DNA from: Scleromitrula shiraiana
Taxonomy: Eukaryota > Ascomycota > Leotiomycetes > Helotiales > Sclerotiniaceae
Direction of reading: 5' to 3'
DNA length: 64,000 nt
NCBI GenBank assembly: GCA_028455995.1
Contig: JABELC010000002.1
Coordinates: forward strand, 930,001-994,000
In this document: piece by piece, positions 34,323 to 47,331 of the stretch
Numbering within the stretch: position 1 is the stretch's first letter
How the letters are laid out: each line of letters starts with the position of its first letter
Made by a program: the position numbers and the translations under genes
Notes under the pieces: generated by a model
What the model saw: only the letters and a program-made list of their open reading frames with translations
What the model was told of the DNA's origin: nothing
Database searches by the model: none

Positions 34323-35240
34323 CTAAGGCCAAAGCTCTTCCTTCTTCCATTCACCCTCAACATCATCACCGCCCTGTGCACCAACAAACGTATATCTCCA
34401 CCTCCTCGCCTTATCCGGCACACTCAAATCCAACTGTTCGACCTCCTCGGGCCTAATAACCACGACTCTAAAATTCCCCCTGGCCTCCTCATCCCCCAAA
34501 TCCTGCACCTTCCTCCCCAATTTCTGCCCCTCCCTCTCCTTCTCCTCCCCCTCCCCAACAAGACTCCCCGGCACCGGGTTCTTAAAACTGCCTCGCATCC
34601 CCGGACTCACATTCCCAAAATGTCCCGTCACCTCTCTCTCCCAGCTCCACTCCCCCTCTTTCCCTTCCCCTTCCTTGAGTACTCGCATCCTCTCCCCAAT
34701 CTTCGACTTCACAGTCCGACTCCCACTATTGCCTTCCTCTTCCCCCTCAATATCCCCACTATACACTACATACGCCTCCCCCCTCACCCGCCACTGCGTC
34801 ATAATCTTCTCCTTCTCCTTCTCCTCTCCCTCCCCTTCCCCCTTAACATTAACCCACCAAACGGCCTCCACCGGCCCTCCCCCCCCGCTCCCAAGACTCT
34901 GACTCCTCTCCCCCCTCCCCCTACTCGTCGCAAAAATCTCCCCCACCTTCTCCATCCTCACATCCGTCGTAAACGTCGGCAGATCACTCTCATACACCTT
35001 CGGATTCGCCTCCGCTGTATTGTGTTTGTTGGGCGGCAGAGACGCCCACATGCCTCTGTACACGCAGTAGCGCGCGCGCGGAAGGAAGGGGACCGCGGAG
35101 TGGGGTGAGGGTGTGAGGGTTGAGAGGACGAATTCGGGAGTGTCCATTTTGGAGAGGTGCGTTTCGAAGAGGGGTTTCCAGGGGGCGGGACTGGGGCCGG
35201 GATTGGCTTTTGGGGGGGTGCTGCTGGTGGTTGTTGACAT
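34323..35240 (-). CDS. Pyridoxamine 5'-phosphate oxidase-like FMN-binding protein
   Basis: A single exon of 305 codons. The N-terminal part (APWKPLFETHLSKM, then RARYCVYRGMWA) and the segments YESDLPTFTTDVRMEKVGEIF, VEAVWWV and QWRVRGEAYVV are characteristic of the Alr4036/Pyridox_oxase_2 group, whose split beta-barrel binds FMN. Yeast has two relatives of unknown substrate. True PNPO activity is not implied. Two Gly/Glu/Lys-rich low-complexity insertions (about 105-145 and 170-200) separate the barrel strands, and the C-terminus carries RRWRYTFVGAQGG. The gene is GC- and CT-skewed, which makes long spurious frames on the opposite strand. The start is the first ATG, followed by a Ser/Thr/Pro-rich leader. 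It is probably cytosolic. Confidence 0.85.
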   Translation of the reverse strand: MSTTTSSTPPKANPGPSPAPWKPLFETHLSKMDTPEFVLSTLTPSPHSAVPFLPRARYCVYRGMWASLPPNKHNTAEANPKVYESDLPTFTTDVRMEKVGEIFATSRGRGERSQSLGSGGGGPVEAVWWVNVKGEGEGEEKEKEKIMTQWRVRGEAYVVYSGDIEGEEEGNSGSRTVKSKIGERMRVLKEGEGKEGEWSWEREVTGHFGNVSPGMRGSFKNPVPGSLVGEGEEKEREGQKLGRKVQDLGDEEARGNFRVVVIRPEEVEQLDLSVPDKARRWRYTFVGAQGGDDVEGEWKKEELWP

Positions 35241-36692
35241 TTTGAGGGTTTGGGTGAGAAGGAGAAGTCTAGAGTTGGCTTTTAAGGAAGCTATTTTGAT
35301 TGATTGATTGATTGATTTGATGTAAATGTGAAATTTCAGGAGTCTATTTTCTTAATTTGACTTGAAGTATAAAAAGTATGTGTGTGTGATGAAATTTCGA
35401 TGTTGTCAGTCAGTCAGTCAACTTAGTAGAATATATAGCTATGGAAAGAGTGATGACGATTAGAGATTCAAGCTCTCGAGATATCAGACATAGTGGGGCA
35501 ATCAAATCAACCCCGCCTTCGCTCATCAAAGTTTGCCTCGCGATCGAGATTTTGTTTAACTGTGAGTGATAACTTATTATTAATTAATATAGTTTCGTAA
35601 GTTCAATTGAAAGGTAAATAATTACTTTATGCTAATTATTAATCGATTGATGAATAATTAAATATATGAGTATTGGGGCATAGAGCATGGAGCATGGCTT
35701 GCTCAACCGTTTTTTATTCAATTTGGTTGTAGAGGACCTACAGTGCATAACCGACATGATGAATCTATAGAGTAGTTTGGAAAATGAGGGGTTAACTAAG
35801 TAACACTAGGTACTGTAGCTAATGCCCAGATACTTGAGTACATATGTAGTCACAATAATACACTCAACTCTCGACTTATGATCAAGAAGTTAGATTAGGT
35901 GGTGGTATATCTTCATACAGATAAAATATAGACTCGTTTATACTATTCACAGTTTATCTATTGGTACATACACATAGTGCATCTATCCTCCTCTAAATTC
36001 AAGACCCATCCAAACTATTGACTGTACTGACAATACACAATAAAATATTTTCGAAAGTAAATTTTTGATAATTTTTATTTATGTATGTTATTTATTTCTT
36101 ATTTGTTTCTTTCTTTCTTTCATTTCTTCTGATTCCCATCGTATACGTACCCCATCCATCCATCCATCTCATCACCACCTCTCATCCAATCCACATCCTC
36201 AAACCATATACTATTCTCCCCGGCCATATATCCATCCCCCCCCCCAGCATAAAAATCCCAAAATCGTTTCTCTATATATGTGAAAGCAAATGGGTATTAT
36301 ATAACATAATATAACATAACGAACGCAACACAACGCAACGCAACGCAACTGACTCAAATCAAGTCAAGTAAGTCAAATCAAATCAAATCAAATCAAATCG
36401 ATGATGATCCAATATCGCTGAATGCAATGCAGTACAAATGCGAATGCCCTTTTCTTTTCTTATCCTTTCTTATCCTTTCCTTTCCTCATCATCATTATCA
36501 TAATCATCATAATCATGATTCCCATATTCATTCGTGTATAGCATGGCGTTTGATTTTTCCTCTCATCTCGCCATCCATCCCCTAAAAATATTTTCATCCC
36601 ATTTCGTTTCAGAAAAAAGGGTTGGTTGGTTGTATTGTATCATCCTCTTCTCGATTCCCAACTTAATACATTGATTCGTTCATTTCATTCAT
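35241..36692. other. Intergenic region between same-strand genes
   Basis: It is AT-rich with GATT, CAGT and (AAATC)n repeats (36373-36400). It holds the promoter of the FMN protein and the 3' flank of the histidine kinase. No coding signal is visible. Confidence 0.6.
36373..36400. repeat. (AAATC)n microsatellite
   Basis: Five AAATC units about 290 bp beyond the stop codon of the histidine kinase gene. Confidence 0.85.
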
Positions 36693-39600
36693 TCAAGTAG
36701 ACGGCAACATCGATATAACCAGTGATTCTTTAGCGCGTATCCGCGTAAGTAGCGACTCAATCATAGGAATTAACTGGATCATGCGAAAGGGCTTCGACAT
36801 AACCTCATCCTGGAGTTTCATTGCATCAGTACATGCTATAATAATCTCACAGAGAGAAAAAAGTCAATGTTGCAAATCGGGACTTACCATTCCAGCTTCC
36901 TTGGCGCTGGATACTTGCTCGCTTCTTGCGTTGGCTGTAACGGCTATCACTGGCACATGTCCTCTGACTAAACCTAAAGACTCCATTTCTCGAATCTTAC
37001 GTACACATGTGATGCCATCCATTACTGGCATTTCGATATCGAGTAGTACTAATGATAGAGAGTGTTTGACGTCCGGTTCATTCTTAGGTTTTGGAATCCA
37101 ATTCTATGACGTTATCAGGAATAGTTCTTGATAAATGACCTTCAATGTTCAAATGAACTTAATCGGAGCAGAGAAAAACTTACCTCCGGCTGTGCTTCTC
37201 CATCTCTGTCTGCCTCAGACTCTACTTTCTCACCTTCATGTTGTACCAGATGTCCGTCGTTCATATTACCACCTACCCAATAGTCCGTCTTCATCAAGAA
37301 ATCGATGGCTTCTTTTCCATGATTGGCAACGTGGACAGTACACCCAAGCCGTTTTATCTGAGCAGCGAGCACTTTCTGATTCACAAGGTTGTCCTCGACA
37401 ATCAAAACATGCCATGAAGTTGGTAACAGAAAAGACGGTTTGGCTTCTGAGGGGGAAGTTGTTTCTTCCTCCTCAAAGCCATATGAGCTCGGATCATTCA
37501 GAGCGAGTCGACCTTCTGACTGAAGATCTAATAGTTTGGTTAGAGTAATCTCTTCGTGGTCCTTTATACTCTTTGGAACGTTGGTAGCAAGCCGCGCATT
37601 GCCTTCCATGTCGGAGCTGTATTGTGATTCAACATCCATAGTACTGGCACTATTCAATGATCTCCGACATTTAACGTAGAAGGCAAACGTGCTTCCCTTG
37701 CCATATATTGAAGCTACTCCAATCTCGCCACCTTGGAGTTCTGCAAGCTGTCGCGAAATAAACAAGCCTAACCCTGACCCCCCATAATGAACATGTGTTC
37801 GTGGGGAAGCTTGAGTGAAGCGTGTGAAGAGATTACTCTTTTCGTCAGCTGTTAGCCCACACCCAGTATCTCTAACCTCAAATCGTAAATACAGAGGTTG
37901 GCCTGGGCCCCATTCATCTGTGGCAGTTACATCGCCTTTTGCTCGCTTATTTGGAGATGGGAAATAGTCGAAGTCCGGTAACCCCTCGATCTTCTGGGGT
38001 GGATCGAGATGTGCACTAATTGAGACATTGATGACTCGTATCTTTTCCTTTTTAGTGAATTTGATAGCGTTCGTCATGAGGTTGATCAACACCTGAGTTA
38101 GCCTACTTGAATCGAGCATAACGCTGTCGACTCTGAGTTTCCTTAGGGAATGCTGAACTTCAAGATTGAGAGCAATGTTATTCATCTGACACTCACCCGT
38201 AAACATTTTCAGGCCAAGCTTGACAACTTCTACCGGCTTTGTAGAGACAGGAGTAATAAGGAGGAGGTTAGAATCAAGCTTAGAGATTGTCAATATATCA
38301 TCAACAATAGCTTTCTGATGCTGAGCACAAAGCTGGATAGTCTCGGCAGCATCAACCCCTTCTTTAATAACGAGAGCTAGATCTGGATCGAGGGTCTCCT
38401 GGGTTGCTTTGTATTGTCTCAAGGATGAAGATATTCCATCCGCACATTGGACGATAGCACTTAACGGGTTTCGCATTTCATGACTTGTTATATCAATGAA
38501 GGAATTTTGTTGTCTTCGAGTCTCCTCGGCCTCTTTCAAGCGTTGATTCTGCAAGTCTTCAGCCCACTTGATCCTAGAAATATCCGTAGAACCTTTTATT
38601 TTGTCAGTTATTGTCCGTAGTAAATTAAAATGCTTGGGGTTTTATATTGAAAAGCTTCCAAAACTCAAGAAACTTATGCAGTAGCTCTTGATGGCAGAAA
38701 CCGCTTTATAAGAATCTTGGTTCAACCATCTTGGAAGGATATTCTCTTGACCGATCCAGATTGGCATGAAAGTTGTGGAACATCAAAATTTACCAAACAA
38801 TGAAGTCGGAATAATGGAAGTTCAACTTACAGCCCATGATACTTTTCAATGCCCCATTTTCATCTAGTTCGGGTGAAAATGTTGCTAGCATCCATCGTTG
38901 TGTTGTGAGGCCACTACCGGCAATATCCCCGACATATGGATTTGACATGCGAAATTCCGTTACTATCGGAACGAATTTAGATGTCAGTTCCTGCCATTGG
39001 GAAGCAAATTTGGGTCGATCGAGTTCGTCAATGGCTTTGCTTGTCAATATTGAAATATCAGGCGACTCTTGGTTCCTTGAAATGCCTGCTATTAGAAACC
39101 ACTGGTCGTTTGCGTAAGTGAGCCTGCCTTCTGGATCCAATATTGCCAAACCGCCTGGAGCCATATCGCTAAATCGTTTGAAATTTCTTTCAATTTCTTT
39201 AGCTTGATTCGTCTGGTGCAAAAGTTGTTCGGAGAGTCTATGGATAACAACAGTTAGTGATGGGTTACCTAATTTACTACATCAAAAGATGATTGAAAAA
39301 AACAATATTGAGAAGAACATACTCTGCTCGTTGCTCCAATTGCCTAGTAAATTGTTTTTGGATACTTATATCTGTGCAATATCCCAGAATACTCTTAATG
39401 CTCCCATCTGATGAAAGCTCATGCTGGTAACTTGCAAGGATCCAGTTGTCAAACTTATCACCTGTTCCAGGATCGTACCACGGCTTGTTCAGACGGAGTT
39501 CACCAGACCAAGGTTGACGCTGTATCGTAAGTATCTCCCATCCCTTCGCCATCGTTGGAATGCTAACCGGCGCAATGGTTTCCATCCAGGACATTTCAAG

Positions 39601-41878
39601 AGCTGAGTCACGGGGATAGCCTGTGATATCGTAATAGCGGTCATTGGCTTCGAGTATTATGCCATCACTATCAACTGAAAACATGCCGACAGGAGATACT
39701 TCCGCAATCCGCTGTAGACGACTTCTTTGTAAAGCTAATTCTTCGGATAATCGGTGTCGCTCAGCATCAGCTACTTCCGCCGCAGTAGTACCACGGCGAA
39801 TTTCGTCTTGAAAGAGGGTTACAGACGCCAATGAAGTTGCCAACTGCCGATTTAGCAACCGTACAAAAGACTCATAATCAGCATCCCAAGGCCTACGAGG
39901 GTTAACGCCAACCACTAAAAATCCCAGAACGTTCTCTCCATTTGTTGGCCTTAATGGACATACAACGGCGTCTTTGGAAGGTTCACCATAGCCTCGCCAA
40001 TCATAACCACCAGTTAGCTCAACTGGGAGCGTTCCATCAGATAATGACAGTAGCGTCGGCTGCCGCGTCTTCATCGCATCACGCAATGCTGGAACAAAGC
40101 CACCCAAAGATCTTTTAAGGTCGAGTCTAGATTGGGCAGACATATGCCCCCCAGGAACTCCCAAAGATCCTTCCAGAACAACAGATTTCATAGACTGTGA
40201 GCTATCTGAGGAGATGGAGGAGCCTCTCGAACAGCTCTCGTCATATTCGATGTCTTCGTCTACAGAATATAGTAGCACAAATGGAAAATCATATTCGTTC
40301 TCCACAAGTGCGCCAAGAACTAGTTGCCAAAAGGCCGGTACAGATGTAGCGAGGGATGTGTCTTCACTGACTTTCAACAGTGTCCTAGTCCTACGCTCAT
40401 TCACCACTTGCCTGGTCGTTTCGAAAGGTGCATTGTATAAACCGAGTAATTCAGGGGTCCCATTAGAATTCCATATCGGGGTTAAAGTCCAAGACTTCAT
40501 AATCATACAATTAGTGACTCTTTTACTACCTTTCGTGGTGGTTTGAAAATGTGACGGAATTGACCACTGTGTAAAGGGGCATAGTGTTAAGGGGCTCTTA
40601 CATAAAAAGTTTCTTCGACAAAGCCTTGGCGCTCGATTGGAAGCCTGCACAAGCATGCAATTAATACAATAATTATATGTGTTTTATATGCCAATTACTT
40701 TAATAGAGATAATGGCACTATAGAACCTCAAAGATACAAATTTATACTCACATCTGATTCGACATCTGAACTCCTATTCCAGTTCGCCTACATTCGTTAA
40801 ATATTTCACCTACGCTAATCAGAAATGTTAGCAAAAATAGTAGACATGATATGTATTTGATCTCGGAAACGATTGTGTCCACCTGGACTTACCTATCCCA
40901 AATTTCCGAAAAAGGTCCCCGAAATCCGGTCCCCATCAATCGTGGATGTTTCTGGCCCGCGACAGTCTCGGCATAGTTTTGATTGTACATGACAGTCAAC
41001 TCTTCTCCCCAGAAGATAGCGACTGGGTGAGGATTAGCCATCACCATATTTGCGATTTGACGGAAAGCAGGAGACCAAGTTTTCATTGAGCCCAAAGGAG
41101 TAGAGGACCAATCAATGCTTCGAGCGAAAAGAACATGTTCAGATAGGTAACCAATTGGTGAATCCACAGTCCAGTCCGGAGATGGCATAATAGCTATTTC
41201 ATTAGCATCAGGCTCTTCGCTCTGTACCCAGCTCGGTTGGTCGAGATTGACTTTTTGGGTATCTTTGAGAGGAGGACTAATTGTCTTATCTGAAAAGGTA
41301 GCACTGAGATTTCCATCATCTTGGCTGTATTGAGACTTGGCGGCGGATAAGTTACTTAGGTTTACATCCACTTTGTTGCCAGAAATCATCATCCATCTTT
41401 CGTGAATTGTAATTGCAGTCCAAACAATCCCATGATACAAGAATGACCGAGTAGCAGGCGTTTCATTGGATCGATTTTGAGCGAAGGTTTTTATTAAAGA
41501 TTTGAAACTTGTCGCAAATTCCTCGGATTCGAAAGCTAAGGGGAATTTCTTGGACTCGTCTGAAAGTGTAGTGATAGACGGAAAATGGGACCGGAAAGAG
41601 GTGTTTGAAAACAACAGGTTGAGATCACCATCAAGACTAGTTTCTAAATCGAAAATGACGGTAGGTCTAGGATCGAAGTCAAGTGTTTCTATTAAGCCTA
41701 TCTTGGTGATATCCACGTTGTCATCTGTAGCTGGAGTATTATCTCCTCCCGTATTGGCCAAATCATTATCCTCCTCCTCTCTCGAACTAAATTCACTCCC
41801 TTCTCTAGAAGAGGTACTCGCATATGCCGGTTGGTCAGGTGTCATGAGTTTTTGGTATTTCCTGGAACCTTGGGACAT
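36693..41878 (-). CDS. PAS/GAF hybrid histidine kinase with C-terminal receiver, 1470 residues
   Basis: Exons 41878-40893, 40814-40752, 40644-40602, 40494-39323, 39237-38831, 38592-37184, 37103-36888 and 36809-36693 are in perfect frame. Residues 1-215 are largely disordered. A PAS-like sensor follows (IDWSSTPLGSMKTWSP to ETFYSWTLTPIW), then a GAF-like region (about 400-570), a second PAS (VSPVGMFSVDSDGIILEAND) and a third PAS (APGGLAILDPEGRLTYAND). The kinase core has the H-box SHEMRNPLS (His928), N-box NLMTNAIKFT, G1 DTGCG, F-box FTRF and G2 GGSGLGL. The receiver has VLIVEDN, the phosphoacceptor Asp1382 in LLDIEMPVMDG, and SKPF. The predicted relay is His928 to Asp1382, then to an Hpt protein elsewhere, feeding a response regulator or MAP kinase. 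The signal sensed cannot be told. There are no membrane segments, so it should be cytosolic. The receiver is split by two introns and one intron is 238 nt. Confidence 0.93.
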
Positions 41879-42476
41879 CGATTTGTGTTTATGTCAATCT
41901 TTGAGATTCCGCGAGAACCATTTAGTTCAAATCCTTCATACGTAAAGATTCACCTTAGTTTGATATCCAGGTTCGAAAAGGAAAAAGAAGAAGAAGAAGC
42001 GAGTTGGATTTCGAGAGTAGCGTTTTTGAAAGTTGTATGGTTCGGGAGAAAGTTTACTAGCGTCCGAACATCTTGTGGAGGTGAATGATATTGGGTATGC
42101 AAGATGGATGTAGATGGAACCGAATAAATGGTTGAAATGGGTAGCGATGTGTGTTGTTATGTAGATCTGGATAAATGTTGCGAATAATGGGGTTTCGAAT
42201 TATTGACATTCGAAATTTGAAGTTTGAAGGGCTGAGCAGAATTGTAGAAATTTGTTAATGATTAATTATATTATCTAGTAGAAAGTTATAAATTCCATGA
42301 GAGTGCGAAGATTGGCACAGTCCAGTCCAGTCCAGGTCAGTCTGGTACAGTACAGTACAGTACAAGGGCGGTGCAGAATGGAAGAGTTGTAATTTTTTTG
42401 AAAGATATGAAGTGAAACAGTTAACAAAATTCGAAAGGAATAATCTGGTCAAAGGAAGGAGGAGGAGAATGAACTA

Positions 42477-42508
<32 letters not shown>

Positions 42509-43272
42509 GAGAAAAAAAGAATAAGAGTACAGTATTGGGTAAGAGAGGAAAAGAGAGCGTATGTAATTATTCTAAAATCCAAAGATCCAGGACTTATATT
42601 ATTCCAGCCTGAACCTTGAAGTAACCTTGAAGTAAATTTGTGACAATTTTTCGATTCTTTTTTTTTTATTTTTTTTTTCTAAATTTTCTATGTAGCTCTT
42701 AGAGATGTAGTAGATTGATAAGGTTCAAGCCCTTCAAGCCCTTCAAGCCCTTTTCAAGGATTTAACTGATCAATAATTCGAATCGACTTTTGTTATACCA
42801 AACAGATGAATTGATGAAGAATGAACTCGAAAACTAATAATAAGTAAGGTATCAGGTAGATACTTGTTTACTTATTAGTATATGGTATAGAATTTGGTTG
42901 GAGCATGAAGGAGTTTATTAGAAGGTTTGGTTGATATAAGAGAATATAAGTTTGAAATTTTGAAATTCACCAAAATAATATAGCTAGCTGAATACGGCCG
43001 TATTATTATTATTATCAAAATCCAAGCAATGCTCATTGGGTAAGAGGAATTAGTTATTAATACTAGAGCTACTATGGTATCTACTACCATTTGGTAACAC
43101 GAGAAGAAAATCTAGACCGAAAAGCCCTTTTTTATCCCCAGAAGTTCTCATATGAGTTCCTCCTCCACATGTCAGATCATTTTAAAAACCAACATGCAGA
43201 AATTTAAATTCGATATCTATCTATCTACTTATGCACGTATATACTTGATGAGAATACATCTATAGTAGATGA

Positions 43273-43329
43273 TATGTTATGCTATGTTATGCTATGTTAT
43301 GCTATGCTATGCTATGCTATGCTATGCTA
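43273..43329. repeat. (GTTATGCTAT)n then (GCTAT)n array
   Basis: Three ten-base units pass into about five GCTAT units. Confidence 0.9.
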
Positions 43330-43989
43330 CAATGTTAGTTAGGTTTATACCCTAATAAAGGAAAGAAAATCCAACAAGTAAGAAGCTTCTTTTGGCATAT
43401 AGAACCGAGGATACAAGATCATGCTCAGACTACCTACTATGTACAGTACTTACTATCTACTACAGGCTATTAAGTACTATAATCTTCAATAAATACTTAC
43501 TATATAGATAGGTGAATTTGGCTTAAACAAATTTATTCTACTAAACAAGGGGAAGCATGCCATGAATCCACCTTTTATTGTCCACCTTTTAATGTCCACG
43601 TATTCTCCTCACGCAAACAACCTAGTTAGTGCTTTATGAGGGGGGGAGGGACATGGAGGAAGAACCATTAGGGGCCATTGATAATTGAGATCCACTTACA
43701 ACGTGGTGGAAGAGACAAGCCACACCTGGACGGGAATCTGGACACATGAATCTAGACATATGAATCTGGACATAGGAATCTGGACACTGGACATTGATAT
43801 ATAGTTGCTATATACCAAGAGGCACACATTATGCTTAATTCTTTCGATTTGATGATAGGTACAGTACATAGTACGCAATACACACACAGTACTCGCTTGA
43901 TATTGGAGTATAATGCTCAATACTTCAATACTCTACTTACTTACTTATTATTCCAGCCCTGAAATACTATATAGTCACAATAATATTAT

Positions 43990-43990
43990 T

Positions 43991-44031
<41 letters not shown>
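43990..44031. repeat. (TA)n(GA)n compound microsatellite
   Basis: About seven TA units continue into about fourteen GA units. Confidence 0.9.
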
Positions 44032-44033
<2 letters not shown>

Positions 44034-44313
44034 AAACAAAAACATATAGTTCTAATTAGTAATAATAATAAGTCCTACAAACGGACAAAAAAAAAACCGT
44101 TTTGTACTTCTTTTCTTTTTTTTTCCTTTCATCGCATAAATGAGCCACCTGGCCTAGAGCCTAGAGTCCTTAGACATTGTTAAAATTACTGGTAGCGCCA
44201 TTAACTGTCAAAAATTCTATAACCAATAATTTATTAGAATTACTACCAGTGTACCATAGTTTGAATCCCCCCCCCCTCCCCCTCCCCGGCCCCGGCCCAC
44301 TTCATTTGCACAG

Positions 44314-44423
44314 GGATCGATGATCGAGGATCGATGATCGAGGATCGATCTCATTATTAATGGCATGGCACAATTTTTTAATTTTATCTATTTATTTTCG
44401 TATTTTCGTATTTTCGTATTTTC
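44314..44423. repeat. GATCGATGATCGAG and TATTTTCG tandem arrays
   Basis: About two and a half copies of a 14-base unit (44314-44350) are followed, after a spacer, by four TATTTTCG units (44392-44423). Confidence 0.85.
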
Positions 44424-44670
44424 TTTAATTGGCCGAGGCCCCGTTAGAGTGTACAAATGGAGGGGTAAATTTATATGCTCCGGTTGGTAGTAGGTAGGTA
44501 CATGTCCTACTATATTTTCATAGTTAATCGATGTGAAAGGATAACTTAATTCTTCGTTGATTTATTATCATATATTGCGACTACAGCATTGGAACAATAG
44601 CTTGATTTTGTTGAAGCTATTGCTATCGCTATAATTATTTCTATAGCTATACCTATTAACTATGGTGTAG

Positions 44671-44979
44671 GGGGAATTGGAAAGGATTGTAGAGTGGGCG
44701 AGACGGTGGGAGTTTCCAATGGGGGAGGGCGGGATCCTGAGTACGAGGAAGAAAGGGGATGAGAGGGGGGAGTTTGAGGATGTGAAGGCTTGGGAGTCGA
44801 GGGGCGAGTTGTGTCATTAGAGTGATGTTTGTCCGGAGTGTCAGAGTCAGAATAGTAGGTGCACGGGACCTTTGGATGGGTGTAAGAAGAGGATGGAATT
44901 GAGGATGATTAATATGGGTCCCATGTTGTTGGTTAGATGTTGTAGGTGGAATTTGACATCGTTGGATAGAATTGTTTGA
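44671..44979 (+). pseudogene. Possible gene relic, 103 codons with one internal TAG
   Basis: One frame stays open from 44671 to a TGA at 44977-44979 except for a TAG at 44818-44820. The translation looks protein-like: GELERIVEWARRWEF near the start, ERGEFEDVKAWESRGELCH before the stop, and CPECQSQNSRCTGPLDGCKK then NMGPMLLVRCCRWNL after it. Spaced Cys pairs are visible. The block is G-rich against AT-rich surroundings, and G-rich DNA has fewer stops, so chance is possible. The stop could derive from CAG by a C-to-T change. I do not recognise a family. Confidence 0.3.
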
Positions 44980-45517
44980 GAGGAAAGGAGAGGGGGAAGG
45001 GGGAGGGTCGGGGAGGAAGGCAGAACGAAAGTAGGATAATGCTTTACTTTGATTTCTTGGCTAAGGCCTCAAGGATTTTTAAGTTGATGATATTTGAGGA
45101 TAGTTACCTGAGATAGATAGCTATTTTAGCGGGATCATGATGCGAAGCATCTGTCTATGAAGACTGTGATTCGAATATTCAACTTTTCTTTACACAAATT
45201 TGATTTATTCATTCCTTTCCTTTTCAATCTTCTCATCCATTCTTCTTCCTATCTATCCTTCTTCCTTATTACCCAAAACCAAAACTATTTCCATTTCCAT
45301 TTCCATTTCCATCCCCATTACACCAAGCAAAACATCCATCCATCTAGACAGTCCATATTATCATTCCATTCAATTCAATAGCACAATACAACTAAACTCA
45401 AACACGATTAATTAGTTTCCCATAAGTTCAATCAAAATGAACATATATAAATATAGATATATAGCATTTTCATTTTCATTTCTCCCCCCTTATTTCCCCA
45501 TCTATCGTTTTATTTGT

Positions 45518-47331
45518 TTATTGACATCCCGCCCCCAACATACCCGTTACCCCGCCTGGTGCATTATAAGTACATGTACCTGTTGCGTTTGCCGCCGTGC
45601 TGGAAATACTAGAGGTTAGCATATCAATCAATCAATGGGGTGAATAAAACATCATCCCTCCAACCCCTCTTCCTCCATCCCATCTCCCCCCAAAATCCGA
45701 ACAAAAACCCAGAAAACCCCGTAGAAAAAAACCAAAAAAAAACACTCACACATTCTGCGCATAAGCTAACTCCACCCCCTCCATCACAATCCCAAAGCAC
45801 GGATTCACCTTACTACACGTAACCGACGCGGTCCTATTGCCCTTGGCGCCATACTCGTAGCCGTTAAAATTTTCGAACCGGATATCCGAGACGAGCATCT
45901 TGGATGTACCAGTGTAGGAGCCGTTGTCGCCTGAGTTTTGGTTGATGGCGAGACCGACGGCGGCGCCTTCGATGTGGAAGTTGGAGAAGAGGAGGGAGGT
46001 TACATTGCCCCTTTTTGGGGGGTGTATATTAGTGGGAGTTGGTGGAGAGGAGGGAAGGGAAGAGGAGGAATGAAGAAGAGAAAACATACCAACCACCACC
46101 TCTAGGTAACCCAGCACTTTCATGACTACTCTGCGGAACCAACCCTCCCATCCACGTTTTTATATACGCGCCATTTTCCATATCGAGATTATAAGTTAGG
46201 ATGTTGACATCTGTTACCGTCACATTGATCACAGAGGAATCTTCGAGATATTGGCCTAGACTTCCTATGGCGATGCCGTTTCCTCCGTGACATGTTATCT
46301 GATTTAAATGAGAAGGGTTAGTTAGTTATCTTGTTCAATATGAGAGATAAAGTAAATAACACATAGAATGTTTCTTGGTAATACTAACATTTTGGGCATA
46401 TATATTGTATGACCGTGGCTTTATGGCAATACAATCATCACCACCTTGATAGAACATATTAGTTAGTTTAATATTGTGAGCATCCATTGTGTCGAAGCCA
46501 TCGGTATTTTGGACCCAGTTTGTTCCGTATGGTGCGTTGAGAGCAGTGGAGTTGATGTTCATGTCGTCGAACCATAGGTTGGTACCGTTCATGATGTTTA
46601 GAGCCCAGAGGGGGGAATCTTTCACGAAGACTTGAGAGGTTTTGTTAGATGTGTTCGAGTTTTTGATAGAAAGAGGGGGAGAGAAGAAAAGAAAAGAGGA
46701 GAGAAAGGTTTAGGGGAGGAGAAATGGAATACGTACAGTGTTCGACAAATACTTCACTGACATTCCAAAATACAAATGGCATAGGCCGACCTGGTTGGGT
46801 TACTTTTTGCTCAACATTGTACCACGCATTTCCGTTCCCATCTATCCCTCCACTTCCAGCTCCATCGATATGTATACGATCTCCCGATATGACAAATCCA
46901 GCATGATGATTCTGAAACGCAATCGGATAGGAATTATTTCTCCAATATGTGAGATTATCTGATAACTATACAGAACCAAAGCTAAAAATCAGTAAAAGCA
47001 ATTTTATCAGATTTGGGGAAAGATATATCTTTCATACCGTCCAGATTCCCTCCCATTGAATCGTAACATCGCAAAGAATAGGATTCAATTTCGTAGCAAT
47101 CCAATAATTTTGATCATTAGGGAATACAACCGTGCCCCCGTTATTGCATTTTTTGAACGCATCGAGGATCTGAGGAGTATCGTCCGTTTGATTACCTAGA
47201 GCTAGAACCGTACAGGTTTTACCATTTTTATGAGGACTTGCTGGTACGAGATCGCGGGCGGATGATCCATCGGCGGTTACGAGGGATGTGAGAAGTGCTA
47301 GGGCACTTGTGATTATGGATATTGATCGCAT
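45518..47331 (-). CDS. Exo-polygalacturonase, glycoside hydrolase family 28
   Basis: Six exons (47331-47038, 46965-46737, 46630-46389, 46298-46090, 46010-45750, 45608-45518) give 441 residues. The start MRSISIITSALALLTSLVTA is a clear signal peptide. The catalytic GH28 motifs are in order: NTDGFDTMDA (NTD), GGDDCIAIK (DD), CHGGNGIAIGSLG (the G-x-G/His region) and AYIKTW (the RIK-like site, with Tyr before Ile-Lys). About ten N-glycosylation sequons and a C-terminal Cys pair (TGTCTYNAPGGVTGMLGAGC) fit a secreted fungal enzyme. CHGGNG and the QNTDGFD context resemble exo-acting enzymes that release galacturonic acid from chain ends rather than endo-PGs; this is a family inference. It would act on pectin outside the cell. 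A start 51 nt upstream (47382) would bury the signal peptide, so I prefer 47331. Confidence 0.93.

Larger units (their letters stand above)
41879..45517. other. Intergenic region, 3.6 kb, rich in simple repeats
   Basis: It holds the promoter and leader of the histidine kinase, purine-rich stretches near 41980 and 42460-42520, GCTAT, TA/GA, GATCGA and TATTTTCG repeats, and a coding-like fragment at 44671-44979. Confidence 0.6.

Noticed and set aside
45157..45415. Ser/Ile/His-rich frames upstream of the exo-polygalacturonase end
   Set aside because: They come from TTCCAT and CATT simple repeats and overlap each other in different frames.
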